Shown: one piece after another, positions 25,610 to 35,991 of the stretch
Layout: each line of letters opens with the position of its first letter
How positions within the stretch are numbered: the first letter of the stretch is position 1
DNA from: Enterobacteriaceae bacterium RIT714
GTDB lineage: Bacteria; Pseudomonadota; Gammaproteobacteria; Enterobacterales; Enterobacteriaceae
Reading direction: 5' to 3'
Assembly: GCA_009668015.1 (NCBI GenBank)
Contig: WJYB01000001.1
Coordinates: 682,001-746,000, forward strand
Length of the DNA: 64,000 bases
Program-made: the position numbers and the translations under genes
The notes under the pieces: model-generated
What the model was told of the DNA's origin: nothing
What the model saw: only the letters and a program-made list of their open reading frames with translations
Database searches by the model: none

Positions 25610-25718
25610 CGAAGTCAAAGGAGGAAAAACACAAATGAAGCGCAGCTCGAATCAGTAATGTGAGCTGCCGCAAAGAAAGGATGAAATTATTACAACGTCA
25701 TTCATTAATGAACTCATG

Positions 25719-25741
25719 CCCTCTCTCAAAAAGAGAGAAGG
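25719..25741 (-). terminator. hairpin downstream of pspD
   Basis: CCTTCTCTC pairs with GAGAGAGGG around TTTTT on the minus strand, 19 bp after the pspD stop. There is no T-run after the stem, so it is a weak intrinsic terminator or a 3'-end stabiliser of the psp mRNA. In E. coli pspE would follow here; no such gene is present in the 200 bp to ycjM. Confidence 0.5.
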
Positions 25742-25759
25742 CAGCGCAAACGCTATTTA

Positions 25760-25981
25760 TCAGGAGAAATAGCGGCGGGAAAAGCGGCCTGCGACCTTCC
25801 TGAGCAGCGGCTCCAGCGCCACAGCCAGTAACATTCTGATCGGCTTCCGGGCAACAGACTTCACCGCCCAACCCGCCACACCTGCCGGGCCATAGCGCAA
25901 CGCGGTCAGTAGTACGAACTTTCCTGCTATTTTCAAACCGGGTTTCACTTTCTGACCGGCCTGTTGCCAGTGACGATTCAT
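25760..25981 (-). CDS. pspD: phage shock protein PspD
   Basis: PspD is a small peripheral or membrane-associated protein of the phage-shock operon. At 73 residues it has the usual length. It has the family sequence [20 protein letters not shown], a short hydrophobic stretch around [18 protein letters not shown], and a basic C-terminus. Its molecular role is not well defined. It is the last psp gene here, 15 bp after pspC. Confidence 0.92.
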   Translation of the reverse strand: MNRHWQQAGQKVKPGLKIAGKFVLLTALRYGPAGVAGWAVKSVARKPIRMLLAVALEPLLRKVAGRFSRRYFS

Positions 25982-25996
25982 TGCGGTTCCTCTCGG

Positions 25997-26356
25997 TTAA
26001 AGCTGACGAAAACGACTTCTTAGCGTAAAGGTGTCGGACGTGACATAGCGTTCCATTTCACGCAGACGTTTTTCTCCGGCGGCCAGTTCGGCGTCTACCG
26101 AATCCAGCAGATCGCTGCTGGTGGGCGCGTCTTCGGACGACATCGCACTATCCGGCATCGGGTCGAGCACAAACGACAAAATGACGTAGGCCAGTAAGGT
26201 AAAGAATGCCAGACCAAAAAATACGGAAAGCACGGTGACGACGCGTACCAGCTTGACCGGAACGTCCAGATAGCGCGCCAGGCCGGCGCACACTCCGCGC
26301 ACCATCCCCTGCTGAGGGATACGCCACAATTTTTTATTCAGGTTGAGTCCGGTCAT
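25997..26356 (-). CDS. pspC: phage shock protein PspC
   Basis: PspC is the inner-membrane sensor/effector that, with PspB, binds PspA during envelope stress and so frees PspF. The 119-residue protein has the PspC domain (RGVCAGLARYLDVPVKLVRV) and a hydrophobic segment (VLSVFFGLAFFTLLAYVILS, ~40-60). A charged coiled-coil-like C-terminal region (ELAAGEKRLREMERYV) follows. Its start shares one base with the pspB stop (TAATG). Confidence 0.95.
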   Translation of the reverse strand: MTGLNLNKKLWRIPQQGMVRGVCAGLARYLDVPVKLVRVVTVLSVFFGLAFFTLLAYVILSFVLDPMPDSAMSSEDAPTSSDLLDSVDAELAAGEKRLREMERYVTSDTFTLRSRFRQL

Positions 26357-26580
26357 TAGCTCTCCCTCCAGTTCGGGTGTTCAGCATCCAGAATGGATTC
26401 CAGTGCCTGAATACGTTCGCGCATTTTTTTCGCGTCGTCGGTGAGTTGCACCAGGCGCTGCTGTTCGCTTTGCGACAACTCACCCCGTGAAGAACGGTTG
26501 CTGTAATGCAGCCATAACCAGATCGGCAGGACGAAAAGCACGAAAATGGTCAGCGGAATAGCCAGAAAAAGCGCACTCAT
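26356..26580 (-). CDS. pspB: phage shock protein PspB
   Basis: This 74-residue inner-membrane protein has one N-terminal helix (LFLAIPLTIFVLFVLPIWLW) and a cytoplasmic amphipathic coiled-coil (QQRLVQLTDDAKKMRERIQA). It works with PspC as a positive regulator of the response. The ATG at 26580 was chosen to match the family start MSALFLAIPL; it follows AAGGAGA. The preceding in-frame extension overlaps pspA's tail and is not credible. Confidence 0.95.
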   Translation of the reverse strand: MSALFLAIPLTIFVLFVLPIWLWLHYSNRSSRGELSQSEQQRLVQLTDDAKKMRERIQALESILDAEHPNWRES

Positions 26581-26634
26581 AGGGTCTCCTTGTCTTACGA
26601 TGCGTGGCGGCACACCAGGGTGCCGCTTCAATTA

Positions 26635-27303
26635 TTATTGGTTGTCTTGCTTCATTTTGGCTTTCAGCGCGGCCAGCTGTTCGCTGATTTCGTCATCGGC
26701 TTTCAGCTCGGCAAATTGCTGATCCAGCGTTTGCTGTTTACCGAAGCTGTGGCTTTCAGCTTCTGCTTCCATATGATCGATGCGACGTTCAAACGATTCG
26801 AAGCGCGCCATAGCTTCATCCAGCTTACCGCTATCCAACTGGCGACGCACATCGCGAGACGAGCTGGCGGCCTGATGACGCAGCGTCAACGCCTGCTGGC
26901 GGGCACGGGTTTCGCTCAGTTTGTTTTCCAGCTCAGCGATCTCTTTTTTCATGCGGGTTAATGTTTCGTCAACCAGCGTGACTTCATGTTCCAGCGTGGC
27001 CACGATGTCGGTGAGCTTCTGCTTTTCAATCAGCGCGGAACGGGCCAGATCGTCTTTTTCTTTGCGTAACGCCAGCTCGGCTTTATCTTGCCATTCATTT
27101 TGCTGTGCGGTCGCCTGCTCGATACGGCGCGACAGCTGTTTCTTTTCTGCCAGCGCACGTGCTGAAGTGGAACGAACTTCCACCAGCGTGTCTTCCATTT
27201 CCTGAATCATCAGACGCACCAGCTTCTGCGGGTCTTCCGCTTTCTCCAGCAGTGAGTTGATGTTGGCGTTAACGATGTCGGCAAAACGAGAAAAAATACC
27301 CAT
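26635..27303 (-). CDS. pspA: phage shock protein PspA
   Basis: PspA is the peripheral membrane effector of the envelope-stress response and the inhibitor of PspF. It is an ESCRT-III/IM30-related protein that coats damaged inner membrane. The 222-residue protein opens with an amphipathic helix ([20 protein letters not shown]) and the PspF-binding region ([18 protein letters not shown]). It is then almost entirely heptad-rich coiled coil. It is transcribed from the sigma-54 promoter upstream, activated by PspF. Confidence 0.97.
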   Translation of the reverse strand: MGIFSRFADIVNANINSLLEKAEDPQKLVRLMIQEMEDTLVEVRSTSARALAEKKQLSRRIEQATAQQNEWQDKAELALRKEKDDLARSALIEKQKLTDIVATLEHEVTLVDETLTRMKKEIAELENKLSETRARQQALTLRHQAASSSRDVRRQLDSGKLDEAMARFESFERRIDHMEAEAESHSFGKQQTLDQQFAELKADDEISEQLAALKAKMKQDNQ

Positions 27304-27354
27304 AATTCAATCCTCATAGTTCTGTTATCGGGCGATGCCCTGCTGTTTAGCTAA

Positions 27355-27370
27355 TACAAAACGCGTGCCA
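27355..27370 (-). promoter_or_regulatory. sigma-54 promoter of pspABCD
   Basis: On the minus strand TGGCACGCGTTTTGTA contains the -24 GG and the -12 element as TTGTA instead of the consensus TTGCA, the same deviation I recall for E. coli pspA. PspF enhancer sites and an IHF site would lie in the AT-rich 90 bp between here and pspF. Confidence 0.85.
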
Positions 27371-27469
27371 ATTTTTTATCTTATTGATTTATATGATTGT
27401 GGTTGATTTTACAGCAGGGAAAATCTACTCTGACCTGGTGAATATCGCTAACGAGTGGTTAATTTCATC

Positions 27470-28447
27470 ATGGCTGAATATAAAGATAATTTACTGGGCG
27501 AGGCCAACAGTTTTCTTGAGGTGCTGGAGCAGGTTTCTCGCCTGGCACCGCTCAACAAGCCGGTTTTGATTATCGGTGAACGGGGTACCGGGAAAGAGTT
27601 GATCGCCAACCGGCTGCATTTTTTGTCCGGCCGCTGGGACGGGCCATTTATTTCGCTTAACTGCGCGGCGCTCAATGAAAATCTGCTGGATACCGAGCTG
27701 TTCGGTCATGAGGCTGGCGCGTTTACCGGTGCCCAAAAGCGCCACCCCGGGCGCTTTGAGCGAGCGGATGGCGGGACGTTGTTCCTCGATGAGCTTGCCA
27801 CCGCGCCGATGCTGGTGCAGGAAAAGCTATTGCGGGTGATCGAATATGGCGAACTGGAGCGCGTGGGCGGCAGCCAGCCGTTGCAGGTGAACGTGCGTCT
27901 GGTCTGCGCCACGAACGCTAACCTGCCGGAAATGGTGGCCGCCGAAAAATTCCGCGCGGATCTCCTCGATCGTCTGGCTTTTGACGTGGTGCAGTTACCG
28001 CCGCTGCGCGAACGCCGTAGCGATATTATGTTGCTGGCAGAACAATTCGCCATTCAGATGTGTCGCGAGCTAGGCATGCCCCTTTTCCCGGGGTTTAGCG
28101 ACTACGCGCGCCAAACGCTGCTGGATTACCGCTGGCCAGGCAATATTCGTGAACTGAAAAACGTGGTGGAGAGATCCGTTTATCGTCACGCCAGCAGCGA
28201 AACGGAGCTGGATACGATTATTATCGACCCTTTCCATCGCTCACCCCCTGTAAAATCGCAGCCTGATGCCCGCGCCGATATTCCCTCTCTGCCGCTGGAT
28301 TTACGCCAGTTTCAGCACCATCAGGAACAGCAATTACTGGAAATGAGTCTGAAAGAGGCGAAATATAACCAGAAGCAGGCGGCTGAACGGCTGGGTCTGA
28401 CCTACCATCAATTAAGGGCGTTGCTTAAAAAACATCAAATGCGCTGA
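27470..28447 (+). CDS. pspF: psp operon activator PspF
   Basis: PspF is a sigma-54 enhancer-binding protein of 325 residues with no N-terminal receiver domain; it is restrained instead by PspA. Walker A is GERGTGKE at ~31-38, the sigma-54-contacting loop GAFTGA is intact (HEAGAFTGAQKRHPG), and Walker B/sensor regions include GTLFLDELATAP. The C-terminal helix-turn-helix is NQKQAAERLGLTYHQLRALL. The ATG at 27470 matches the family start MAEYKDNLLGEAN; no good ribosome-binding site precedes it, in line with low expression. It is divergent from pspA. Confidence 0.96.
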   Translation: MAEYKDNLLGEANSFLEVLEQVSRLAPLNKPVLIIGERGTGKELIANRLHFLSGRWDGPFISLNCAALNENLLDTELFGHEAGAFTGAQKRHPGRFERADGGTLFLDELATAPMLVQEKLLRVIEYGELERVGGSQPLQVNVRLVCATNANLPEMVAAEKFRADLLDRLAFDVVQLPPLRERRSDIMLLAEQFAIQMCRELGMPLFPGFSDYARQTLLDYRWPGNIRELKNVVERSVYRHASSETELDTIIIDPFHRSPPVKSQPDARADIPSLPLDLRQFQHHQEQQLLEMSLKEAKYNQKQAAERLGLTYHQLRALLKKHQMR

Positions 28448-28535
28448 CATTATCAGCACTTACCCGCAGACATTTTTACGAAGCAGGTGTAAGTGCGATA
28501 CACTTTGCAGATCGAATCTAAAAACCTTAAAAATT

Positions 28536-30176
28536 ATGCGTCTGGTTTTCTCGTCCCTGATTGCAATCGGTCTGTTTAGCCGCCTGGTCTTTGCTGCGCC
28601 CGAACAGACTGCGCTTCCTGATATTCGCGACAGTGGCTTTGTCTATTGCGTGAACGGGCAAGTCGACACCTTCAATCCACAAAAAGCAGGCAGTGGCCTG
28701 ATTGTCGACACTCTCGCCGCACAGCTTTACGACCGCCTGCTGGATGTCGATCCCTATACCTATCGCCTGGTGCCGGAGCTGGCCGCAAGCTGGGAAGTGC
28801 TGGATAACGGCGCAACCTACCGTTTTCATCTGCGCGATGACGTCGCTTTTCAGTCCACGCCTTGGTTTAAACCCACGCGCAAACTGAACGCTGATGACGT
28901 GGTCTTTACGTTCCAGCGCATTTTTAATCGTCATCATCCGTGGCATAACGTTAACGGCAGCAGTTTCCCCTATTTCGACAGCCTGCAGTTTGCGGATACG
29001 GTCAAAAGCGTGCGCAAGCTCGACAGCCGGACGGTGGAATTCAGTCTGACGCGCCCCGATGCCTCCTTCTTGTGGCATCTGGCGACACACTATGCGTCGG
29101 TTATGTCGGCGGAATATGCCGCCCAGCTAACCAAAAAAGATCGCCAGGAATTACTCGATCGTCAGCCGGTCGGAACGGGGCCGTTCCAGATGGCAGAATA
29201 TCGCGCCGGGCAGTATATTCGCCTGCAGCGCCACGAACATTTCTGGCGCGGCACGCCGCTGATGCCGCAGGTGGTGGTTGATCTCGGTTCTGGCGGCACA
29301 GGCCGACTCTCCAAGCTGCTCACCGGAGAGTGCGATGTTCTGGCCTGGCCAGCCGCCAGCCAGTTGACCATCCTGCGCGACGACCCGCGCCTGCGTCTGA
29401 CGCTGCGCCCCGGAATGAACATCGCCTATCTGGCCTTCAATACCGATAAACCGCCGCTGAACAATCCCGCCGTTCGTCATGCCCTGGCGCTGGCGATCAA
29501 TAACCAGCGTCTGATGCAGTCTATTTATTACGGCACAGCTGAAACGGCGGCGTCGATTCTGCCACGCGCGTCATGGGCCTATGACAATGAGGCCAAAATC
29601 ACCGAATACGATCCGGCAAAAGCGCGTAAACAACTCGCGGCACTGGGCGCGAGTAATCTCACGCTACAACTCTGGGTGCCGACCAGCTCGCAGGCCTGGA
29701 ACCCCAGCCCGCTAAAAACCGCGGAACTGATCCAGGCCGATATGGCGCAGGTTGGCGTCAAAGTGGTGATTGTGCCGGTCGAGGGGCGTTTCCAGGAGGC
29801 GCGGCTGATGGACATGAATCATGATCTCACCCTGTCTGGCTGGTCCACGGACAGTAATGATCCTGACAGTTTCTTCCGTCCGCTCCTGAGCTGCGCCGCG
29901 ATCCGCTCGCAAACCAACTACGCTCACTGGTGTAACCGTGAATTCGATACCGTGTTGCAAAAAGCGCTCTCTTCTCAACAGCTGGCATCGCGTATTGAGG
30001 CCTACGACGAGGCGCAAAATATCCTCGCCAGAGAACTTCCGGTGCTTCCGTTAGCCTCTTCACTGCGTCTGCAGGCCTATCGCTATGATATTAAAGGCCT
30101 TGTTCTGAGCCCGTTTGGCAATGCCTCGTTCGCAGGCGTGTCGCGTGAGAAACAAGATGAGGTGAAAAAACCATGA
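28536..30176 (+). CDS. sapA: peptide/polyamine ABC transporter binding protein SapA
   Basis: This is a 546-residue family-5 periplasmic binding protein with a signal peptide ([20 protein letters not shown], cleavage near 20-21). It continues with [13 protein letters not shown] and the binding-protein core ([34 protein letters not shown]). In Salmonella and Haemophilus, SapA is linked to antimicrobial-peptide resistance. In E. coli SapBCDF has been described as a putrescine exporter and SapD supports Trk potassium uptake, so the substrate here is not settled. It is the first gene of sapABCDF and overlaps sapB by 4 bp. Confidence 0.94.
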   Translation: MRLVFSSLIAIGLFSRLVFAAPEQTALPDIRDSGFVYCVNGQVDTFNPQKAGSGLIVDTLAAQLYDRLLDVDPYTYRLVPELAASWEVLDNGATYRFHLRDDVAFQSTPWFKPTRKLNADDVVFTFQRIFNRHHPWHNVNGSSFPYFDSLQFADTVKSVRKLDSRTVEFSLTRPDASFLWHLATHYASVMSAEYAAQLTKKDRQELLDRQPVGTGPFQMAEYRAGQYIRLQRHEHFWRGTPLMPQVVVDLGSGGTGRLSKLLTGECDVLAWPAASQLTILRDDPRLRLTLRPGMNIAYLAFNTDKPPLNNPAVRHALALAINNQRLMQSIYYGTAETAASILPRASWAYDNEAKITEYDPAKARKQLAALGASNLTLQLWVPTSSQAWNPSPLKTAELIQADMAQVGVKVVIVPVEGRFQEARLMDMNHDLTLSGWSTDSNDPDSFFRPLLSCAAIRSQTNYAHWCNREFDTVLQKALSSQQLASRIEAYDEAQNILARELPVLPLASSLRLQAYRYDIKGLVLSPFGNASFAGVSREKQDEVKKP

Positions 30177-31138
30177 TTATTTTTACCTTACGACGCCTGC
30201 TTTTGCTGGCGATCACGCTGTTTTTTCTGACGTTTATCGGGTTTAGCCTGAGCTATTTTACCCCGCACGCGCCGCTACAGGGCTCGTCGCTGTGGGACGC
30301 CTGGCTGTTCTGGTTTAACGGTGTGCTGCACTGGGATTTTGGGGTCTCCAGTATCAACGGCCAGCTGATCTCGCAGCAATTGAAAGAAGTTTTTCCGGCG
30401 ACCATGGAGCTGTGCATTCTGGCGTTTGGTTTTGCCCTGATCGTTGGGATCCCGGTGGGGATGCTCGCGGGCATCACCCGCAACAAATGGCAGGACAAGC
30501 TGATCAGCGCCATTGCCCTGCTCGGCTTCTCGATTCCGGTGTTCTGGCTGGCGCTTCTGCTGACGCTGTTCTTCTCATTGACGCTCGGCTGGCTGCCGGT
30601 CTCGGGACGTTTCGATCTGCTCTACACGGTTAAGACTGTCACCGGATTCGCGATCGTTGATGCCTGGCTGTCGGACTCCGTCTGGCGAGATGAGATGATC
30701 ATCAGCACTCTTCGCCATATGGTGTTGCCGGTGCTGACGCTGGCCGTAGCGCCGACGACGGAAGTGATTCGTCTGATGCGCACCAGCACGATTGAAGTCT
30801 TTGATCAGAACTATGTGAAAGCCGCCGCCACGCGCGGTTTGTCGCGTCTGACCATTCTGCGCCGTCATGTTCTGCATAACGCGCTTCCGCCGGTGATTCC
30901 GCGTCTGGGGTTACAGTTTTCCACCATGCTGACGCTGGCGATGATCACCGAGATGGTCTTTAGCTGGCCGGGTCTGGGCCGCTGGATGATCAATGCGATT
31001 CGCCAGCAGGACTACGCGGCGATCTCCGCAGGGGTGATGGTGATTGGGTCGCTGGTCATCATCGTAAACGTGATTTCCGATATTGTAGGTGCTATGGCCA
31101 ACCCGCTGAAACATAAGGAATCGTATGCCTTACGATAG
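30173..31138 (+). CDS. sapB: ABC transporter permease SapB
   Basis: This is a 321-residue DppB/OppB-type permease. The first helix is [20 protein letters not shown]. The EAA-type loop is [20 protein letters not shown] at ~215. The start codon overlaps the sapA stop (ATGA). It pairs with SapC in the inner membrane. Confidence 0.95.
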   Translation: MIIFTLRRLLLLAITLFFLTFIGFSLSYFTPHAPLQGSSLWDAWLFWFNGVLHWDFGVSSINGQLISQQLKEVFPATMELCILAFGFALIVGIPVGMLAGITRNKWQDKLISAIALLGFSIPVFWLALLLTLFFSLTLGWLPVSGRFDLLYTVKTVTGFAIVDAWLSDSVWRDEMIISTLRHMVLPVLTLAVAPTTEVIRLMRTSTIEVFDQNYVKAAATRGLSRLTILRRHVLHNALPPVIPRLGLQFSTMLTLAMITEMVFSWPGLGRWMINAIRQQDYAAISAGVMVIGSLVIIVNVISDIVGAMANPLKHKESYALR

Positions 31139-32015
31139 CGTATACAGGGAAAAGCGCACCCCGGGCGTGGTGCGCACCGTGTGGCGAAAATTCTATGGCG
31201 ACACCACGGCGATGATCGGCCTTTATGGCTGCGGCGGTCTGGTGTTGCTGTGTATTTTTGGCGGCTGGTTTGCCCCCTATGGTCTCGATCAACAGTTCCT
31301 CGGCTACCAGTTGTTACCGCCTTCGTGGTCACGCTACGGCGAGGTTTCTTTCTTCCTGGGGACTGACGATCTGGGGCGTGATGTCCTGAGCCGTCTGTTA
31401 AGTGGCGCGGCGCCGACCGTGGGCGGCGCGTTCGTGGTGACCTTTGCGGCCACCTTTTTTGGGGTGGTGCTCGGCGTCTTTGCCGGGGCGACGCATGGTC
31501 TGCGTTCCGCCGTGCTGAATCATATTCTGGATACGCTGCTCTCTATCCCGTCGTTGCTGCTGGCCATTATTGTGGTGGCCTTCGCCGGGCCGCATCTTTC
31601 GCATGCGATGTTTGCCGTATGGCTGGCGCTGTTACCGCGCATGGTGCGTTCGGTGTATAGCATGGTGCATGACGAGCTGGAAAAAGAGTATGTGGTCGCC
31701 GCGCGTCTGGACGGTGCGACTACCCTGAATATTTTATGGTTTGCCGTGATGCCCAACATCGCCTCGGGGCTGGTAACGGAAGTGACCCGCGCCCTGTCGA
31801 TGGCAATTCTGGATATTGCCGCCCTCGGTTTTCTCGATCTTGGCGCGCAGCTGCCCTCCCCTGAATGGGGCGCGATGCTCGGCGATGCGCTGGAGTTAAT
31901 TTACGTTGCGCCGTGGACAGTGATGCTCCCCGGTGCTGCAATTATGGTGAGCGTTCTGCTGATCAACCTGCTGGGCGACGGTATTCGCCGTGCAATTAAT
32001 GCGGGGGTGCAATAA
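31125..32015 (+). CDS. sapC: ABC transporter permease SapC
   Basis: This is a 296-residue DppC/OppC-type permease with an N-terminal cytoplasmic tail of ~30 residues before its first helix ([20 protein letters not shown]). It has the [18 protein letters not shown] motif typical of this group and the docking loop [18 protein letters not shown]. Its start overlaps sapB by 14 bp and its stop overlaps sapD by one base. Confidence 0.95.
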   Translation: MPYDSVYREKRTPGVVRTVWRKFYGDTTAMIGLYGCGGLVLLCIFGGWFAPYGLDQQFLGYQLLPPSWSRYGEVSFFLGTDDLGRDVLSRLLSGAAPTVGGAFVVTFAATFFGVVLGVFAGATHGLRSAVLNHILDTLLSIPSLLLAIIVVAFAGPHLSHAMFAVWLALLPRMVRSVYSMVHDELEKEYVVAARLDGATTLNILWFAVMPNIASGLVTEVTRALSMAILDIAALGFLDLGAQLPSPEWGAMLGDALELIYVAPWTVMLPGAAIMVSVLLINLLGDGIRRAINAGVQ

Positions 32016-33007
32016 TGCCGTTACTTGATATCCGCAACCTGACCATTGAATTTAAAACCGGCGAAGGCTGGGTGAAAGCGGTCGATCGCATCAGTATTAC
32101 GCTTGCGGAAGGCGAGATTCGCGGGCTGGTGGGCGAGTCTGGCTCGGGTAAGAGTCTGATCGCAAAGGCCATCTGCGGCGTGGCTAAAGATAACTGGCGC
32201 GTTACGGCTGACCGTATGCGGTTTGACGATATTGATTTATTGCGCCTCTCCCCCCGCGAGCGACGCAAGCTGGTCGGCCACAACGTGTCGATGATCTTCC
32301 AGGAGCCGCAATCCTGTCTTGATCCGTCCGAACGGGTGGGTAAACAGCTGATGCAAAATATCCCCGGCTGGACCTATAAAGGCCGCTGGTGGCAGCTTTT
32401 TGGCTGGCGGAAACGTCGCGCCATCGAGCTTTTGCATCGCGTGGGTATTAAAGATCACAAAGACGCGATGCGCAGCTTTCCCTATGAGCTGACGGATGGC
32501 GAGTGCCAGAAAGTGATGATCGCTATCGCGCTGGCCAATCAGCCGCGGCTGTTGATCGCCGATGAACCGACGAACGCCATGGAACCTACCACGCAGGCGC
32601 AGATATTCCGCCTGCTGACCCGCCTTAACCAGAACAACAACACCACCATTTTGCTCATCAGCCACGACCTGCAAATGTTAAGCAAATGGGCCGATAAAAT
32701 CGACGTGATGTATTGCGGTCAGACCGTGGAAACCGCCTTCAGCGAAGATCTGGTCACCGCGCCGCACCACCCGTATACCCAGGCGCTGATCAGGGCTATC
32801 CCCGATTTCGGCAGCGCGATGCCACATAAAAGTCGCCTGAATACCTTGCCGGGCGCGATTCCGCTACTGGAGTCACTCCCGATTGGCTGCCGTCTTGGGC
32901 CTCGCTGCCCGTACGCGCAGCGCAAATGCATTGAAACGCCACGACTCACCGGTGCTAAAAATCACCTGTACGCCTGTCATTTCCCGCTGAACATGGAGAG
33001 AGAGTGA
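32015..33007 (+). CDS. sapD: ABC transporter ATP-binding protein SapD
   Basis: This is a 330-residue OppD-type ATPase. Walker A is GESGSGKS (~39-46) and Walker B is [12 protein letters not shown]. The ABC signature is degenerate, LTDGECQ in place of LSGGQ, so ATP hydrolysis at the composite site formed with this motif may be weak. The C-terminal oligopeptide-transporter extension includes [15 protein letters not shown], a cysteine cluster seen in this subfamily. E. coli SapD is needed for ATP-dependent Trk activity. Confidence 0.94.
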   Translation: MPLLDIRNLTIEFKTGEGWVKAVDRISITLAEGEIRGLVGESGSGKSLIAKAICGVAKDNWRVTADRMRFDDIDLLRLSPRERRKLVGHNVSMIFQEPQSCLDPSERVGKQLMQNIPGWTYKGRWWQLFGWRKRRAIELLHRVGIKDHKDAMRSFPYELTDGECQKVMIAIALANQPRLLIADEPTNAMEPTTQAQIFRLLTRLNQNNNTTILLISHDLQMLSKWADKIDVMYCGQTVETAFSEDLVTAPHHPYTQALIRAIPDFGSAMPHKSRLNTLPGAIPLLESLPIGCRLGPRCPYAQRKCIETPRLTGAKNHLYACHFPLNMERE

Positions 33008-33008
33008 G

Positions 33009-33815
33009 ATGGTCGAAACTCTGCTGGAAGTTCGTAATCTGAGTAAGACCTTTCGCTACCGGACGGGCCTGTTCCATCGTCAGACGGTCGAAGCGGTAAA
33101 ACCGCTCAGTTTTACCCTGCGCGAAAAACAGACGCTGGCGATTATTGGTGAGAACGGCTCCGGTAAATCCACGCTGGCGAAAATGCTGGCGGGAATGGTC
33201 GAGCCAACGTCGGGAGATGTCCTGATCGACGATCATTTCCTCGCGTACGGCGATTATTCGTTCAGAAGCCAGCGTATTCGTATGATTTTCCAGGATCCTT
33301 CGACGTCGCTCAACCCGCGTCAGCGTATCTCCCAAATCCTGGATTTTCCGCTGCGTCTGAATACCGATCTGGAACCGGAGGCGCGCAGGAAACGTATCAT
33401 TGAGACACTGCGTCTGGTCGGTTTGCTGCCTGACCACGTCAGCTATTATCCGCACATGCTGGCGCCGGGGCAGAAACAGCGTCTGGGGCTGGCACGCGCC
33501 CTGATCCTGCGGCCAAAGGTGATTATTGCCGACGAAGCGCTGGCGTCGCTGGATATGTCGATGCGTTCGCAGTTAATCAACCTGATGCTGGAATTACAGG
33601 AGAAACAGGGTATCTCTTATATTTATGTCACTCAGCATTTAGGCATGATGAAACACATTAGCGATCAGGTGCTGGTGATGCATCAGGGTGAAGTGGTCGA
33701 GCGTGGCAGCACCGCAGACGTGCTGGCTTCTCCGCTGCATGACCTGACTAAACGCCTGATTGCCGGGCATTTTGGCGAAGCGTTAACCGCCGATGCATGG
33801 CGAAAAGATAAATGA
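33009..33815 (+). CDS. sapF: ABC transporter ATP-binding protein SapF
   Basis: This is a 268-residue OppF-type ATPase with Walker A GENGSGKST (~46-54), Q-loop IFQDPSTSLNPRQ, degenerate signature LAPGQKQRLGLARA and Walker B VIIADEALASLD. It lies one base after sapD. Together with SapD it powers the SapBC channel. It ends the operon 124 bp before fabI. Confidence 0.95.
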   Translation: MVETLLEVRNLSKTFRYRTGLFHRQTVEAVKPLSFTLREKQTLAIIGENGSGKSTLAKMLAGMVEPTSGDVLIDDHFLAYGDYSFRSQRIRMIFQDPSTSLNPRQRISQILDFPLRLNTDLEPEARRKRIIETLRLVGLLPDHVSYYPHMLAPGQKQRLGLARALILRPKVIIADEALASLDMSMRSQLINLMLELQEKQGISYIYVTQHLGMMKHISDQVLVMHQGEVVERGSTADVLASPLHDLTKRLIAGHFGEALTADAWRKDK

Positions 33816-33939
33816 CCGCTGACCTGTAAAGTGGTCGGATTAACTCTGGACGCGACACGTGATATTATCGCCGCGTTTTAACGACGATCGCCACGATGAG
33901 AGGGCGTTCGCCATAACAATGAATATAAGGATCAAAGCT

Positions 33940-34728
33940 ATGGGTTTTCTTTCCGGTAAGCGCATTCTGGTAACTGGCGTCGCCAGCAAACTGTCCATCG
34001 CATACGGCATTGCACAGGCTATGCACCGCGAAGGCGCTGAGCTGGCGTTCACCTACCAGAACGACAAGCTGAAAGGCCGTGTTGAAGAGTTTGCCGCGCA
34101 GCTGGGTTCCAGCATCATTCTGGAATGCGATGTTGCTCAAGATGAAAGCATTGATGGCATGTTCGCTGAACTGGCAAAAGTATGGCCGAAATTCGACGGT
34201 TTCGTTCACTCAATCGGCTTTGCACCAGGCGATCAGCTGGACGGCGACTACGTGAATGCGGTAACCCGTGAAGGCTTCAAAATTGCTCACGACATCAGCT
34301 CCTACAGCTTCGTTGCAATGGCAAAAGCTTGCCGCACCATGCTGAACCCAGGCTCTGCTCTGTTGACGCTGTCCTACCTGGGTGCTGAGCGCGCTATCCC
34401 TAACTACAACGTGATGGGTCTGGCGAAGGCATCTCTGGAAGCTAACGTGCGCTACATGGCGAACGCAATGGGTCCTGAAGGTGTGCGTGTTAACGGTATC
34501 TCTGCTGGCCCAATCCGTACTCTGGCCGCATCCGGTATCAAAGATTTCCGCAAAATGCTGGCGCATTGCGAAGCGGTTACGCCAATTCGTCGCACCGTTA
34601 CCATCGAAGATGTGGGTAACTCCGCAGCATTCCTGTGCTCTGACCTCTCTGCGGGTATCTCCGGCGAAGTGGTTCACGTTGACGGCGGTTTCAACATCGC
34701 TGCAATGAACGAGCTGGAAATCAAATAA
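33940..34728 (+). CDS. fabI: enoyl-[acyl-carrier-protein] reductase FabI
   Basis: FabI performs the NADH-dependent last step of each fatty-acid elongation cycle. The 262-residue protein has the expected length. The active-site residues Y156 and K163 are present (NYNVMGLAK), and G93 (HSIGF), the position where change confers triclosan resistance in E. coli, is the susceptible wild type. The ATG at 33940 follows AAGGA; upstream in-frame ATGs lack a site. Codon use is strongly biased to abundant codons, as for a highly expressed gene. Confidence 0.97.
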   Translation: MGFLSGKRILVTGVASKLSIAYGIAQAMHREGAELAFTYQNDKLKGRVEEFAAQLGSSIILECDVAQDESIDGMFAELAKVWPKFDGFVHSIGFAPGDQLDGDYVNAVTREGFKIAHDISSYSFVAMAKACRTMLNPGSALLTLSYLGAERAIPNYNVMGLAKASLEANVRYMANAMGPEGVRVNGISAGPIRTLAASGIKDFRKMLAHCEAVTPIRRTVTIEDVGNSAAFLCSDLSAGISGEVVHVDGGFNIAAMNELEIK

Positions 34729-34734
34729 GCTGTC

Positions 34735-34764
34735 ACTCTCTTCCCTCGCGGGAAGAGAGTTTCT
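34735..34764 (+). terminator. intrinsic terminator of fabI
   Basis: ACTCTCTTCCC (34735-34745) and GGGAAGAGAGT (34750-34760) form an 11-bp perfect stem with loop TCGC, followed by TTTCT. Confidence 0.85.
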
Positions 34765-34901
34765 CCCCCACTCTGCCTTCTGTCCGTCACGTTTTACCTC
34801 CTCGTTATTCCGTTCTGCTATTTGTTATCACCTAACAATATTTTTCGCACTGAAAGCCATACGCCAGGATATTGATCGCCATTTGAGATCAAGGAACGCA
34901 C

Positions 34902-35903
34902 ATGGAACAACGCCGTTTTTCCGGCAAAGGCCACTGGTATCACGAAACCCAGACGAATCATTGTCCGGATGAGGTTCTGCCACTGGTTCCCGAGGCCGCG
35001 CATGTCGACGACCGTTTTTTGCTCGATTTAGCGCTGCCTGATGAGATAGTCACCCCGTGTGAAAGCTGGCTGACGCCAGCCCGGGCGTTATGCGATCTCC
35101 TTTTTCCGCTGCATGTTCCGGTCAACCGACTGCACACGCTCAGTGCGTACGATCGGTTGAGTACCGCGCTGACGGTAGCCCAGGCCTGTGGCGTACAGCG
35201 GCTCTGCAACCACTACGCGGCCCTGCTCGCCCCGCTGCCCGGTCCCGACTCTTCCCGCGAAAGCAATCAACGCCTCGCCCAGATCACCCAGTACGCCCGT
35301 CAGCTGGCCAGCTCACCTGATGTTATTGACGACAAAGCGCAACGGCAGCTGGATGAAGTGGGTCTGTCGACCTATGACATTATTTTGATTAACCAGATTA
35401 TCGGCTTCGTCGGGTTTCAGGCGCGGGTTGTGGCTGCTTTCCAGGCGCTACTGGGTCATCCGGTTCGCTGGCTGCCCGGGCACCATCTTCCGCCGCACGC
35501 GCCGACTGACGGCTGCACAGTCAGCGACTGGAAGCCGATTTTCGCGGGCGTAGAGTTGCGCTACGCCACCGCGCAACAGCTCGAATCGCTCTCCCGCTGG
35601 CAATCCGTACCGGAGTTGCGCGAACTGACGCCGGTGCTTTGCCACGAACCGATGCTCCTCGATCGTACGGGTGAGATACTGAAAAGCCTCCACTACGGCG
35701 TCAAAAAGCGCGATGTTGCCGCCCCGTCATTACCTGTTGCCCGGGCATTGCTCACCTGCTCTCCCGATCGATTCAGCGCCGCGCAATTTACGCCACTTGT
35801 TGATGACGGGATCCCCGCCGCTGCGGCGATTTATCTGCTGACCTGGGGCGCGTTTTGCGGCTGGCTAGACCGCCTGAAAATCGCGCTGGGCGAGCGGTCA
35901 TAA
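34902..35903 (+). CDS. yciW: YciW, AhpD-like oxidoreductase of unknown role
   Basis: This is a 333-residue protein of the CMD/AhpD-like family. The centre (LSTYDIILINQIIGFVGFQARVVAAFQALL) is the most conserved helical segment; a CxxC redox pair is not visible there. In E. coli, yciW is reported to belong to the CysB regulon and to affect cysteine metabolism. This protein is about 40 residues shorter than the E. coli form as I recall it, with the gap in the C-terminal third. It stands between fabI and rnb with its own promoter region. Confidence 0.88.
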   Translation: MEQRRFSGKGHWYHETQTNHCPDEVLPLVPEAAHVDDRFLLDLALPDEIVTPCESWLTPARALCDLLFPLHVPVNRLHTLSAYDRLSTALTVAQACGVQRLCNHYAALLAPLPGPDSSRESNQRLAQITQYARQLASSPDVIDDKAQRQLDEVGLSTYDIILINQIIGFVGFQARVVAAFQALLGHPVRWLPGHHLPPHAPTDGCTVSDWKPIFAGVELRYATAQQLESLSRWQSVPELRELTPVLCHEPMLLDRTGEILKSLHYGVKKRDVAAPSLPVARALLTCSPDRFSAAQFTPLVDDGIPAAAAIYLLTWGAFCGWLDRLKIALGERS

Positions 35904-35991
35904 CCCGGGTCATTATCTAAAGAGCGCTTGCTGTAGCAGTGAGAATCGCGTAAAACTGTCAGCCGCTCAATGGCTACTAAAATAGAACACT

